The notes: a model not told the origin generated them from the sequence alone. A stretch of DNA of 38,681 bases from Mangrovicoccus ximenensis (GCF_003056725.1 NZ_QBKZ01000002.1:1-38681); one strand, 5' to 3'; positions 31,335 to 38,681 are shown, numbered from the stretch's first letter. Numbers and translations are program-made.

Positions 31335-32207
31335 TCAGGCGCGGCGGCTCTCGCGGACCAGCCGGTCGATCATCGGGGTGAAGATCAGCTGCATCGCCAG
31401 GTCCATCTTGCCGCCGGGGATCACGATGGAATTGGCGCGGGTCATCCAGCTGTTGTGGATCATCGAGGTCAGGTAGGGGAAATCGATGCCGCGGGGGTTC
31501 TTGAAGCGGATCACCAACAAGCTTTCGTCGGCGGTGGGGATCCAGCGGGCGATGAACGGGTTCGAGGTGTCGACCACCGGCACGCGCTGGAAGTTGACGT
31601 CGGTCTCGGTGAATTGCGGGCAGATGCAGTGCACATAGGCATGCATGCGGCGCAGGATCACGTCGGTGACCGCCTCGGTGGTGTAGCCGCGGCTGGCGCG
31701 GTCGCGGTGGATCTTCTGGATCCATTCGAGATTCATCACCGGCACGACGCCGATCTTCAGGTCGGCAAGAGCCGAGAGGTTGACCTCGTCGCTGTGGACG
31801 GCCCCGTGCAGCCCCTCGTAGAACAGCAGGTCGGACCCTTCCTCCAGGTCGCGCCAGTCGGTGAAATTGCCGGGCTCCACGCCGAAGCGTTCCGCCTCCT
31901 TGTCGTCATGGACATAGTGGCGGGTGCGCCCGGTGCCGGTCTCGCCGTAGCTGCGGAAGGTTTCCTCCAGCGCCTTCAGCTCGTTGGCCTCGTAGGAGAA
32001 ATGGCTGAAGGTCTGGTCGCCGGCGTCGAGCCGCGCGGCAAGCTCGGCCTTCATGTCGGCGCGGTTCAGCCGGTGGAAGGCGTCGCCCTCGATGGAGACG
32101 GCCTTGATCCCCTCGCGGCGGAAGATCTGGTCGAAGGTGCTTTTCACCGTCGTGGTGCCAGCCCCCGAGGAGCCGGTCACCGAGATGATCGGGTGTTTCT
32201 TGGACAT
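31335..32207 (-). CDS. prk: phosphoribulokinase
   Basis: A 290-residue proteobacterial-type phosphoribulokinase (CbbP). The N-terminal nucleotide loop is ISVTGSSGAGTTTVKSTFDQ, the substrate-facing Asp lies in SIEGDAFHRLNRADMKAELA, then HFSYEANELKALEETFRSYG, FYEGLHGAVHSDEVNLSALA (Walker B-like) and KIHRDRASRGYTTEAVTDVI. It phosphorylates ribulose 5-phosphate to ribulose bisphosphate, the CO2 acceptor of RuBisCO, and is diagnostic of the Calvin cycle. It lies 15 bases after fbp and 12 before the tkt remnant, so all three share the promoter facing cbbR. The gene is intact, and proteobacterial enzymes of this type are allosterically activated by NADH. Confidence 0.96.
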   Translation of the reverse strand: MSKKHPIISVTGSSGAGTTTVKSTFDQIFRREGIKAVSIEGDAFHRLNRADMKAELAARLDAGDQTFSHFSYEANELKALEETFRSYGETGTGRTRHYVHDDKEAERFGVEPGNFTDWRDLEEGSDLLFYEGLHGAVHSDEVNLSALADLKIGVVPVMNLEWIQKIHRDRASRGYTTEAVTDVILRRMHAYVHCICPQFTETDVNFQRVPVVDTSNPFIARWIPTADESLLVIRFKNPRGIDFPYLTSMIHNSWMTRANSIVIPGGKMDLAMQLIFTPMIDRLVRESRRA

Positions 32208-32222
32208 GTCTTTGCTCTCAGC

Positions 32223-33224
32223 TCAGGCGCGGAACAGGCCGCGGGTGCCGAAGAGGGCGGAGACCTCTTCCTCCGGCAGATCGTGATAGACGCAGACCCG
32301 CTCCACCGCGCGGGCGGAACCGAAGACGAAGGGCGATCTTGCATGCAGGCTCAGCGGCACCTGGTCGAGCATCCGCTCGGTGCCGTTCGTGGCCTTGCCG
32401 CCGGCGGCTTCGACCAGGAGCGCGATCGGGTGGCATTCATAGGCCATGCGCAGCCGCCCCTGGCCGTAGCCGTCGCGGGCGTCGCCCGGATAGAGGAAGA
32501 TGCCGCCGCGGGTCAGGATGCGGTGGGTCTCGGCCACCAGCGAGGCGATCCAGCGCATGTTCCAGTTCTGCCCGCAGGGTCCGTCGCGCCCCGAGAGGCA
32601 GTCATCGACGAAGCTGCGCACCGGGCGGCTCCAATGCCGGTAATTCGAGGTGTTGATCGCGAATTCGCGGGACTCGGGCGGAATTTCGAGGCGCCCGGCC
32701 AGCACGAACTGCCCGGTGGCGCGGTCGAGCACGAATTGCAGCACGCCCTGGCCGAAAGTGGCCACCAGCTGGGTCGAGGGACCGTAGATGAAGTAGCCGC
32801 CCGCGATCATCGCCTGGCCGTCGCGCAGCACGCTGGCCGCCGGGGCCGTCGCCGCGCGGGAAATGCCGAAGATCGTGCCGATCGAGACATTCGCGTCGAT
32901 GTTCGACGAGCCGTCGAGCGGGTCGATGGCCAGTGACAGCGTGCCGCCGGGATCCACTTCCAGCACGTCATCGCGCTCTTCCGAGGCGTAGTGGCGCACT
33001 CCGGTCCCGGCCACGGCCGCCAGGAAGGCCTCGTCGGCGATCACGTCCAGCGCCTTCTGCGCGTCGCCATCGGCATTCTCGCCGACTTCCGCGCCGAGCG
33101 CCCCTGCCGCCGGGCCTGCCGCGATGCGGACGGACAGATCCGCCGCCACCCGGCAAAGCGCCGCCATCAGCGGGCGGAGCGCGTCGGGAATGCGCCCCGT
33201 GCCGGCCTCAAGACTGGTCTGCAT
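32223..33224 (-). CDS. cbbF: class 1 fructose-1,6-bisphosphatase, CbbF type
   Basis: A 333-residue class 1 fructose-1,6-bisphosphatase. The metal-binding motif is SLAIDPLDGSSNIDANVSIG followed by TIFGI. Later come GGYFIYGPSTQLVATFGQGV, NTSNYRHWSRPVRSFVDDC, and GGIFLYPGDARDGYGQGRLR with MAYECHPIALLVEAAGGKAT, the sugar-phosphate site. In cbb operons the enzyme also acts on sedoheptulose bisphosphate, regenerating ribulose 5-phosphate. ATG 33224 is chosen because GGGAGG is eight bases before it; a TTG at 33230 would leave only three. It is first in the cbbF-cbbP-cbbT unit, divergent from cbbR across about 100 bases. Confidence 0.95.
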   Translation of the reverse strand: MQTSLEAGTGRIPDALRPLMAALCRVAADLSVRIAAGPAAGALGAEVGENADGDAQKALDVIADEAFLAAVAGTGVRHYASEERDDVLEVDPGGTLSLAIDPLDGSSNIDANVSIGTIFGISRAATAPAASVLRDGQAMIAGGYFIYGPSTQLVATFGQGVLQFVLDRATGQFVLAGRLEIPPESREFAINTSNYRHWSRPVRSFVDDCLSGRDGPCGQNWNMRWIASLVAETHRILTRGGIFLYPGDARDGYGQGRLRMAYECHPIALLVEAAGGKATNGTERMLDQVPLSLHARSPFVFGSARAVERVCVYHDLPEEEVSALFGTRGLFRA

Positions 33225-33326
33225 CGTCAAGGCCTCCCTTCCTCAACTTGCTTCGTTGACGTTGATATTCGCCATTTCCCGCCCTATGGAAATTTAATCA
33301 TTCTGATGGAGGAGTCAGAAAATTTG
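33225..33326. promoter_or_regulatory. divergent cbbR / cbbF control region
   Basis: An AT-richer stretch between the two divergent genes. It holds an inverted repeat ATTTCC (33274-33279) and GGAAAT (33288-33293) with an eight-base spacer, a T-N11-A-like LysR box, plus GTTGACGTTGA (a direct GTTGA pair, from 33255) and TTTAATC sequences further right. CbbR-type regulators bind such sites between cbbR and the cbb operon. Exact -35 and -10 elements cannot be assigned. Confidence 0.6.
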
Positions 33327-34289
33327 ATGCGGCGCCTGGACCAGATCACCTTGAAGCAGCTTCGCGCCCTCGATGCGGTGGCGCGCGAGGGGGCAATCAA
33401 CCGTGCGGCAGAGGCGCTGGGCCTGACCCCGCCGGCCGTGCACAACCAGTTGAAACAGCTTGAGGATCTGATGCGCTGCACGCTCTTCGACCGGTCCCGC
33501 GCCGAGGGGTTCGAGCTGACCGGCGAGGGCCGCGCGCTGCTTCTGGCGCATCGCGAGGGCCGCTCCGCGCTGGAGCGGTCAATACATCACATAGATGCAC
33601 TCGCGGCCGGGCTTGCGGGGTCGGTCGTGCTCGGCGTGGTCTCCACCGCGAAATATTTCGCGCCCTCGATCGTCGCCCGGCTGAAGAAGGACCTGCCCGA
33701 TGTGCGGGTGCGGCTCGATGTCGGTAACCGCGCCGAAACGCTGGCCTCGCTTTCCGAGCGGCGCTTCGATCTGTGCATCATGGGCCGCCCGCCGCGGATG
33801 CCGCCCGTCATCGCCGAGCCGATCGGCGCGCATCCCCACCTGATCGTCGCCGCTCCCGACCACCCGCTGGCCCGCGCCACCCGCATCCGGCCCGCGGAAC
33901 TGCTGGACCAGACCTTCATCCTGCGCGAACCTGGGTCGGGCACGCGGATCCTCGCTGCGCGCTACCTGGACGAGACCGGCGAGGGGCGCGAGGCGGAGGT
34001 GCTGGAGATGAATTCCAACGAGACGATCAAGCAGGCGGTGATTTCCGGCCTCGGCATCGCCATGCTCTCGGGCCACACGGTCTTCGAGGAGCTGCGCACG
34101 GGGCGGCTGGTGGCGCTGCGCTGTCCGGGCCTGCCGCTGACCCGCCAATGGTACCTGGTCGAACGGCGCGAGCAGACGCTCAGCCGCGCGGCCGAGAAGG
34201 TGCGCGACTGGATGCTCGGCCACCGCGACAGCCTGCTGCCGCGCATGGAACTGCTGCCCAACAATCCCGGCGCGAGGGACCGGCCGTGA
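33327..34289 (+). CDS. cbbR: LysR-type transcriptional regulator CbbR
   Basis: A 320-residue LysR-type regulator. The helix-turn-helix is LKQLRALDAVAREGAINRAA, EALGLTPPAVHNQLKQLEDL (about residues 8-45). The effector domain includes VLGVVSTAKYFAPSIVARLK, FDLCIMGRPPRMPPVIAEPI, FILREPGSGTRILAARYLDE and MNSNETIKQAVISGLGIAML, the regions that mark CbbR within the LysR family. CbbR activates cbb operons in response to Calvin-cycle metabolites. ATG 33327 was chosen because GGAGGAG lies 12 bases upstream; an ATG at 33306 would overlap that site. It is divergent from cbbF, the standard arrangement. Its stop overlaps the next regulator start (GTGA), so both are translated together. Confidence 0.92.
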   Translation: MRRLDQITLKQLRALDAVAREGAINRAAEALGLTPPAVHNQLKQLEDLMRCTLFDRSRAEGFELTGEGRALLLAHREGRSALERSIHHIDALAAGLAGSVVLGVVSTAKYFAPSIVARLKKDLPDVRVRLDVGNRAETLASLSERRFDLCIMGRPPRMPPVIAEPIGAHPHLIVAAPDHPLARATRIRPAELLDQTFILREPGSGTRILAARYLDETGEGREAEVLEMNSNETIKQAVISGLGIAMLSGHTVFEELRTGRLVALRCPGLPLTRQWYLVERREQTLSRAAEKVRDWMLGHRDSLLPRMELLPNNPGARDRP

Positions 34290-35155
34290 TCGACAAGCTG
34301 GAAATGTTCCTGGCGCTGGTGCGCGAACGCCATTTCGGCCATGCCGCCGAAAGCGTGGGCGTCACCCAGCCCAGCCTCTCGGCGGGGATCAAGCAGCTCG
34401 AAAGCCAGCTCGGCGTGCAGCTCGTCAAGCGCGGCGCGCGCTATCACGGGCTGACCCCCGAGGGCGAGCGGGTGCTGGTCTGGGCGCGCCGCATGGTCGG
34501 CGATGCCCGCACGCTGAAGGCCGAGATGCAGACCCTGCGCAAGGGCCTGTCCGGGACGCTCCGGATCGCCTCGATCCCGACCGCGCTGCCGGCGGCGGCG
34601 ACGCTGGCGGCGCGATTCGGCGCGGCCCATCCCGAGGTGACCTTCACCGTGCTTTCGGAAAGCTCCGAGGACATCCTCGCCATGCTCGACAATCTCGAAA
34701 CCGATCTGGGCGTCACCTATCTCGATGGCGCCATGCAGGGCCGCCGCAGCGTCGCGCTCTACGAGGAGGATTATTGCCTCGTCTGCCCCGAGGGCGCCGA
34801 GCTGGCCGGGCGCGCCGAGATCGGCTGGGACGAGGTCGCGGGCGAGCGGCTCTGCCTGCTGACCCCGAACATGCAGAACCGCCACATCATCAACCGCAAT
34901 TTCGCGGCGGCCGGAGCGATGGCCGCGGGGGTGGTGGAATCGAACTCCACCGTGGTGCTGATGGCGCAGGTGGTCGAGCGCGGGCTCTGCACCATCCTGC
35001 CGCGGCAGCTCGCCGAGTTCAGCGCCGCGGGAAAGCCGGTGCGGATCATCCCGATGTCCGCTCCGCTCCAGCGCCACCCGGTCGGCGTGGTGGCGCCCGA
35101 CCGCGATCCGCTGCCGCCGCTGGTCGAGGCCTTCCTGCGCCGCGCTGCCGCGCAA
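34286..35155 (+). pseudogene. LysR-type regulator similar to the formate dehydrogenase regulator FdsR, extreme C-terminus replaced
   Basis: From GTG 34286 the frame reads DKLEMFLALVRERHFGHAAE, SVGVTQPSLSAGIKQLESQL (helix-turn-helix), then GLSGTLRIASIPTALPAAAT, LLTPNMQNRHIINRNFAAAG, VESNSTVVLMAQVVERGLCT and ILPRQLAEFSAAGKP. This matches FdsR-like LysR proteins encoded beside fdsGBACD formate dehydrogenase genes. It appears near-complete up to FLRRAAAQ (about 35155); the frame then runs 46 codons through sequence of a protease gene to a stop at 35293. Loss of the last few residues may or may not inactivate it. Its start is coupled to cbbR, which suggests joint control of formate oxidation and CO2 fixation. 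Confidence 0.7.
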
Positions 35156-35156
35156 T

Positions 35157-35418
35157 CGCGCCCCTGCCCGAGGCCGCGCCCGCATCGGAGCTGCCGGTGC
35201 GCATCTTGGGCTATCGCTGGGACCGGCCGCATGCCCTCAGCGATGCCGGGAGCTGCGGTTTCCGGCCGCTCGGCCAGGGCGTGCTCCGGCTGAGCTGCGA
35301 GGCGACCTTCGGCAATTCCGGCGGGCCGGTGCTGCAGGAGACGGCAGAGGGCTGGCGGATCGTCGCCATCGTCTCTGCCATCGATGCCGAAGGCACGCTG
35401 GCCGCGCCGCTGCCCTGA
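35157..35418 (+). pseudogene. C-terminal fragment of a trypsin-like serine peptidase
   Basis: The frame ending at 35418 reads APASELPVRILGYRWDRPHA, LSDAGSCGFRPLGQGVLRLS with CEATFGNSGGPVLQ and WRIVAIVSAIDAEGTL. G-N-S-G-G-P-V surrounds the catalytic serine of trypsin-fold proteases; the strand R-I-V-A-I-V-S follows as expected. The His and Asp of the triad and the signal peptide are missing. It overlaps the end of the FdsR-like frame in another phase. A strong hairpin terminates both. Confidence 0.75.
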
Positions 35419-35426
35419 GCGCAAGG

Positions 35427-35460
35427 CAAAGGGGCCGCCCCTTCCGGCACGGCCCCTTTG
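35427..35460. terminator. bidirectional terminator between the protease fragment and carD
   Basis: Arms CAAAGGGGCCG (35427-35437) and CGGCCCCTTTG (35450-35460), 11 perfect pairs with a 12-base lo op of GC-rich sequence, placed between converging genes. AAA and TTT at the two stem bases give short U-tracts in either direction. Confidence 0.8.
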
Positions 35461-35482
35461 ATGAAATCTTATGTCAGGAAGA

Positions 35483-35992
35483 TCAGGCGGCGCGGCCGAC
35501 CAGAACCTCGCCGACGGTTTTCTGGGCCGAGCCCTCGTCAGTGCCGGAGACGGCAGCGACTTCGCGGGTCAGGCGCTCCAGGGCGGCTTCGTAGAGCTGG
35601 CGCTCGGAATAGGACTGCTCGCGCTGGTCGTCGGCGCGGTGCAGGTCGCGGACAACTTCGGCAATCGAGATCAGGTCGCCGGAATTGATCTTCTGCTCGT
35701 ATTCCTGGGCGCGGCGGGACCACATGGCCCGCTTGACCTTGGCCTTCCCGCGCAGCGTGTCCATCGCCTTGGTCACGACATCGGGGCTGGAGAGCGAACG
35801 CATGCCGACCTCGGCCGCCTTGGCCGTCGGGACACGCAGGGTCATCTTGTCCTTTTCAAAAGAGATCACGAACAGTTCCAGCGTGATGCCGGCAATGTCC
35901 TGTTCCTCGATCGATACGATCTGCCCCACTCCATGGGCCGGGTAGACGACGTAGTCGTTCGGGCGGAATTCAGACATCTTCGCTTTGCTCAT
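35483..35992 (-). CDS. carD: CarD family transcription factor
   Basis: A 169-residue CarD-like regulator. The N-terminal RNA polymerase interaction domain reads FRPNDYVVYPAHGVGQIVSI with EEQDIAGITLELFVISFEKD, and the helical DNA-binding part contains RAMWSRRAQEYEQKINSGDL, ISIAEVVRDLHRADDQREQS with YSERQLYEAALERLTREVAA. CarD proteins bind the RNA polymerase beta subunit and stabilise open promoter complexes. ATG 35992 (SKAKMSEF) is preceded by GAGGAATATACC; ATG 35977 is an alternative. The gene is intact and convergent with the protease fragment. Related genomes carry fdxA and the S4 protein upstream, as here. Confidence 0.93.
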   Translation of the reverse strand: MSKAKMSEFRPNDYVVYPAHGVGQIVSIEEQDIAGITLELFVISFEKDKMTLRVPTAKAAEVGMRSLSSPDVVTKAMDTLRGKAKVKRAMWSRRAQEYEQKINSGDLISIAEVVRDLHRADDQREQSYSERQLYEAALERLTREVAAVSGTDEGSAQKTVGEVLVGRAA

Positions 35993-36084
35993 CGCGGTAT
36001 ATTCCTCGGCTTTCCCCAGCATTCCCGGCCCCCTGTTCCCCTTCCGGCACAAAAACATTCGCCGCAACCGGGACGCACAGGGCA

Positions 36085-36110
36085 AAAAAACGACCGCACA
36101 ATTGTGCCGG
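36085..36110 (-). terminator. hairpin with T-run on the minus strand
   Basis: GCACAATTGTGC (36097-36108) is a perfect palindrome extended by CCG/CGG on its sides, followed on the minus strand by a run of seven T (36085-36091). It reads as an intrinsic terminator for transcripts coming from fdxA, or an attenuator ahead of carD. Confidence 0.55.
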
Positions 36111-36252
36111 CCGCTGAGACGGGACTCGTTTGTGCCGCACTGTATAGCAAAAAATGGGCAGGAAAAAAAGTCCCGGCGCAGGCATACCGGCCATGTCACC
36201 CCAAAATGGGGACGGCCGGAGACGATGCGCCGGTTTTCAAGGCATTTCCGCC

Positions 36253-36277
36253 GGCATCGCGGACGCTCCGCGATGCC
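36253..36277 (-). terminator. 11-bp perfect hairpin downstream of fdxA
   Basis: GGCATCGCGGA (36253-36263) and TCCGCGATGCC (36267-36277) with a three-base loop, 62 bases after the fdxA stop. No T-run follows on the minus strand. Confidence 0.6.
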
Positions 36278-36338
36278 AGTCCAGTCTTAGAGCGCTTTTT
36301 CCGGGCAAACCAGAGCGAATCTCCCGGATCGGCGAATC

Positions 36339-36677
36339 TCAGCTGCCCGCGCCCGGAGCCTCGGAGAAGTACTTCTCCATCTTGCCCTCTTCGCCGTCAT
36401 GCGTGGCGGCGTCGGGCATCGGATCCTTCTTCTCGACGATGACCGGCCAGAGTTCGCTGTACTTGCGGTTGAACTCGACCCATTTCTCCATGCCCGGCTC
36501 GGTGTCGGGACGGATCGCATCGGCGGGGCATTCCGGCTCGCAGACGCCGCAGTCGATGCATTCGTCGGGATGGATGACGAGCGTGTTCTCGCCCTCGTAG
36601 AAACAATCCACGGGGCAGACTTCGACGCAGTCGGTGTACTTGCAAGCGATACAGTTTTCGGTGACGACGTAGGTCAT
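36339..36677 (-). CDS. fdxA: 7Fe ferredoxin FdxA
   Basis: A 112-residue seven-iron ferredoxin. The first cluster motif is [20 protein letters not shown] and the second [18 protein letters not shown], together binding one [3Fe-4S] and one [4Fe-4S] cluster as in FdxA. The C-terminal extension ([20 protein letters not shown]) is usual for the alphaproteobacterial type. It serves as a low-potential electron carrier. ATG 36677 follows GAGAGAGTCC. It lies 46 bases downstream of the S4 protein gene on the same strand and is probably co-transcribed with it. Confidence 0.95.
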   Translation of the reverse strand: MTYVVTENCIACKYTDCVEVCPVDCFYEGENTLVIHPDECIDCGVCEPECPADAIRPDTEPGMEKWVEFNRKYSELWPVIVEKKDPMPDAATHDGEEGKMEKYFSEAPGAGS

Positions 36678-36723
36678 GGACTCTCTCGATTGATCAGTCC
36701 GGTCCTTAAGGCCTTGGTCCCGG

Positions 36724-37089
36724 TCATTCAAGCGCGGAACGTTTGAGGGCACGCGCCTGTTCCCGCTCGCGGCGGCTGGGAGCGGCTCCGGCCGCGGGCG
36801 CGGACTCGTCGCGCGGCTGTTCCGGGGTCATGTCCTCGTAGAGCGCCTGCGCCTCGGGGGCCGGGCCGCGGCGGGTGCCGATGCCCAGCACCTTGATCAC
36901 CCGGATCCGGCCACCCTGAGGGAAGGTCAGCGTGTCGCCGGGCTTCACCGCTTGCGAGGACTTCTTCACATGCGCCCCGTTGAGGCGCAGATGCCCCGAG
37001 GACGAGACCTCTGCGGCCAGCCCCCGGGTCTTGAAGAAACGCGCCTGCCAGAGCCATTTGTCGACCCGCAGGCGCGCCTCGTCGGACAT
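36724..37089 (-). CDS. S4-domain RNA-binding protein (HslR-like)
   Basis: A 121-residue protein with an S4 RNA-binding domain at its N-terminus: [40 protein letters not shown] and VKPGDTLTF. This is the HslR (Hsp15) pattern; HslR recycles stalled 50S subunits carrying nascent chains. A basic and proline-rich tail ([15 protein letters not shown]) follows. The ATG shares its A with the TGA of the preceding helicase tail, so translation is coupled. Length and motif set are normal. Confidence 0.92.
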   Translation of the reverse strand: MSDEARLRVDKWLWQARFFKTRGLAAEVSSSGHLRLNGAHVKKSSQAVKPGDTLTFPQGGRIRVIKVLGIGTRRGPAPEAQALYEDMTPEQPRDESAPAAGAAPSRREREQARALKRSALE

Positions 37090-37772
37090 CAGCTCTTGTC
37101 CTTCAGCCCCATCAGCGCTGCCGCGAAGGGGTTGTCCGGATCAATGGCCTTTTCCTTGCGCTGCGGCTTGGCGGAATAGACCTTGGCGCCCTGGTCCTTG
37201 CGGGGGCCGTCCTTGTTCCAGTCGCGCTTGCCGCCGCCGGGCTTGCCCTTGCCGCGGGGCTTGCCGCCCTCGCCGCGCTCGCCGCGCGGCTTGCCGTCGC
37301 GGGCGGCGCGCTTGCGGCGCAGCGCGCCCAGCCCGGCGAGGCCGCCCATCAGCAGCAGCGCCGGTGCCGGGATCGGCACTGCAGCGGCAACCGCGTCGAG
37401 CGTCCCGGCAATCGCCACCGTGTCGGAAATGCCGTCATAGAACGAGATCGTGAAGTCATCTTCGGCCCGCCAGTTGGTCAGCTGGAGATAGGCGACTTCC
37501 GGATCGACATCGTCGATGTCGAAATCGTCCGCACCGAATGTCATGATGCCTTCGCCGTAATCGAAGGACAGCGACTGCAGATCGTTCAGCGTGCCGGTCA
37601 GGGCGAAGGACACGTCGATCAGCACCGGTTCGTTCACTTCGAACTCGAACGAGGCGGTGCCGCCCGGCGCCAGAACGTCGCTGAACGACAGATGCGAGCC
37701 GGGGGTGACCGGAACGGCGGACGCAGCAGCGGGAGCGGCAGCGACAATTGCTGCCAGCACAACTTTACGCAT
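37089..37772 (-). CDS. in-frame chimera: VPLPA-CTERM exported protein fused to the tail of a helicase
   Basis: The first 155 or so residues form an exported protein: signal peptide KVVLAAIVAAAPAAASAVP, a beta-rich body (GGTASFEFEVNEPVLIDVSF), and a VPLPA-type sorting tail (VPIPAPALLLMGGLAGLGAL then RRKRAA). In this family the protein should end after that arginine cluster. Here the frame continues with a basic, glycine-rich tail and VYSAKPQRKEKAIDPDNPFA with ALMGLKDKS, which is the end of the large helicase normally encoded before the S4 gene. The switch is near 37300 and keeps frame. The helicase body is missing. The product would carry a cytoplasmic RNA-binding tail after an exosortase-type signal, so it is probably not functional as either. 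Confidence 0.75.
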   Translation of the reverse strand: MRKVVLAAIVAAAPAAASAVPVTPGSHLSFSDVLAPGGTASFEFEVNEPVLIDVSFALTGTLNDLQSLSFDYGEGIMTFGADDFDIDDVDPEVAYLQLTNWRAEDDFTISFYDGISDTVAIAGTLDAVAAAVPIPAPALLLMGGLAGLGALRRKRAARDGKPRGERGEGGKPRGKGKPGGGKRDWNKDGPRKDQGAKVYSAKPQRKEKAIDPDNPFAAALMGLKDKS

Positions 37773-37849
37773 GTAATTTGACCTTGCTTGGTAGGGAACG
37801 AAGCAGCCGGAGACCTCCCCCGCACCGCGACCCGTTCTGCAGGATCAAC

Positions 37850-37893
37850 CCGGCAGGCTCTTGCCGGTTCCCCGGTGGGGGAAATTTTTATTT
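37850..37893. terminator. tandem hairpins with T-run between the chimera gene and glmM
   Basis: CCGGCA/TGCCGG (37850-37855, 37862-37867), then TTCCCC (37868-37873) and GGGGAA (37878-37883) with loop GGTG, followed by ATTTTTATTT on the plus strand. On the minus strand the hairpins could end glmM transcripts, with the AT-rich part serving as promoter of the following gene. Confidence 0.5.
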
Positions 37894-37935
37894 ACATTCA
37901 ATATATTGCGGCCGACTCCCTTGCACGAAGAGCGG

Positions 37936-38681
37936 TCAGGCGGCGCGCTCCACGGCGCCAGCCAGTTCCTCGACCACTTCGGAGAGCACCGCGGGGTCGG
38001 CATGCTCCGCCATGACGCGGATCAGCGGCTCGGTCCCCGACTTGCGGATCAGCAGGCGCCCCTGCCCTTCGAGGCGCTTCTCCGCCGCGGCAATCGCCGC
38101 CTTGACCTCCTCGGCCTCGAGCGGCGCCTTGCCCGCGGCGTAGCGGACATTCTTCAGGAGCTGCGGACAGGGCTCGAAGCTCCGTGCCAGCTCGGAGGCG
38201 CGGCGGCCGGTGCGGACCATCTCGGCGAGGAACTGCAGTCCCGCCAGCAGCCCGTCACCGGTCGTGGCATAGTCGGTCATCACGATATGGCCGGACTGCT
38301 CGCCGCCGAGGTTCCAGCCGTGGCGGCGCATTGCCTCGACCACGTAGCGGTCGCCGACCGGAGTGCGGTGCAGGCTGAGCCCGCGTGCGGCAAGGAAATG
38401 CTCCAGCCCGAGATTCGACATGACGGTCGCCACCAGCGTGCCGTCCTTGAGCCGCCCTTCCTCGGCCCAGCGGGCAGCCATCAGCGCCATGAGCTGGTCG
38501 CCGTCGGCCTGGGCGCCGGTCTCGTCGAGGATCAGGATGCGGTCGGCATCGCCGTCGAGGCAGATGCCGACATCGGCGCCATGGGCGCGCACCGCCTCGG
38601 CGGCGGCCTGCGGCGCGGTGGACCCGACCCCGTCATTGATGTTGCGCCCGTTCGGGGAGACGCCGACATGGACCACCTCGG
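37936..38681 (-). CDS. glmM: phosphoglucosamine mutase GlmM, C-terminal 248 residues (5' end outside window)
   Basis: The frame runs off the right edge. It covers [20 protein letters not shown], the metal loop [20 protein letters not shown] with DGDQLMAL, the sugar loop [20 protein letters not shown] with GDGLLA, and the phosphate-binding loop [20 protein letters not shown] near the end. This is domains 2 (end), 3 and 4 of GlmM, which converts glucosamine 6-phosphate to glucosamine 1-phosphate for peptidoglycan and lipopolysaccharide synthesis. All catalytic motifs in this part are intact. The catalytic serine is in the missing N-terminal part. Confidence 0.95.
   Translation of the reverse strand, partial: EVVHVGVSPNGRNINDGVGSTAPQAAAEAVRAHGADVGICLDGDADRILILDETGAQADGDQLMALMAARWAEEGRLKDGTLVATVMSNLGLEHFLAARGLSLHRTPVGDRYVVEAMRRHGWNLGGEQSGHIVMTDYATTGDGLLAGLQFLAEMVRTGRRASELARSFEPCPQLLKNVRYAAGKAPLEAEEVKAAIAAAEKRLEGQGRLLIRKSGTEPLIRVMAEHADPAVLSEVVEELAGAVERAA

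Larger units (their letters stand above)
35993..36338. other. fdxA-carD intergenic region
   Basis: A 346-base spacer without a gene. It contains two hairpins listed separately and, closer to carD, an AT-richer stretch (TTTTTTGCTATACA on the minus strand, near 36136-36152) that may hold the carD promoter. No homology to the A, B or C families. Confidence 0.5.

Overview
The window is GC-rich (about two thirds G+C by eye) and reads as an alphaproteobacterium of the Rhodobacteraceae type. The evidence is the gene order helicase tail - S4 RNA-binding protein - fdxA - carD, the order glnD-murJ, a cbbR/cbbF-cbbP-cbbT Calvin-cycle cluster, XdhC/MoxR/CoxE maturation genes, DctQMP TRAP transporters, UrtA/UrtB and a VPLPA-type sorting tail. 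It is therefore probably an autotrophic or facultatively autotrophic member of that family.

Layout. 0-2.3 kb: a CheR-type methyltransferase fragment fused to the end of MoeA, a TusA-like protein, a YggT protein and a thioesterase. 2.3-7.5 kb: a truncated mutL, an EamA transporter, and a complete dctQ-dctM-dctP operon followed by an SDR stub. 7.4-10.2 kb: truncated coxE, intact moxR, and divergent xdhC. 10.2-12.9 kb: decayed IS66 and IS4 transposase genes around an M20 amidohydrolase tail. 12.9-20.3 kb (minus strand): truncated murJ, intact glnD, the end of a penicillin-binding-protein activator, and a truncated PqqD-like/M50 peptidase with its GAF-HlyD partner. 20.3-23.5 kb: the end of a second DctM, the start of urtB, and intact urtA. 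23.5-26.4 kb: a cobS tail and a decayed IS21 element. 26.4-30.5 kb: a small membrane protein, a YbfF-like hydrolase, ABC exporter remnants, an IS5 remnant, a GPH-symporter tail, a DUF3833 protein and an SDR stub. 30.5-35.4 kb: truncated tkt, intact prk, fbp and cbbR, an FdsR-like regulator, and the end of a trypsin-like protease. 35.4-38.7 kb: carD, fdxA, S4 protein, a VPLPA-CTERM/helicase-tail chimera, and glmM running off the edge.

Two features stand out. First, the decayed transposase genes of the IS66, IS21 and IS5 groups are interrupted many times by three families of short palindromic insertions, here called A (about 37 nt), B (about 39-40 nt) and C (about 27-28 nt). Family A keeps a fixed core, CTCGGACCRRTGGCG, between two arms that differ from copy to copy but stay complementary to each other. 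I saw no convincing copy outside IS-derived DNA. Second, about fourteen gene-to-gene breakpoints occur in 38.7 kb, where a truncated gene abuts an unrelated truncated gene, several times in frame and without a visible mobile element. Either the chromosome is heavily rearranged and decaying, or the contig contains chimeric joins; read-level data would separate these.

Family assignments come from recognising sequence motifs and from remembered family sequences. No alignment or database search was run. Breakpoint positions are accurate to roughly 10-30 bases.
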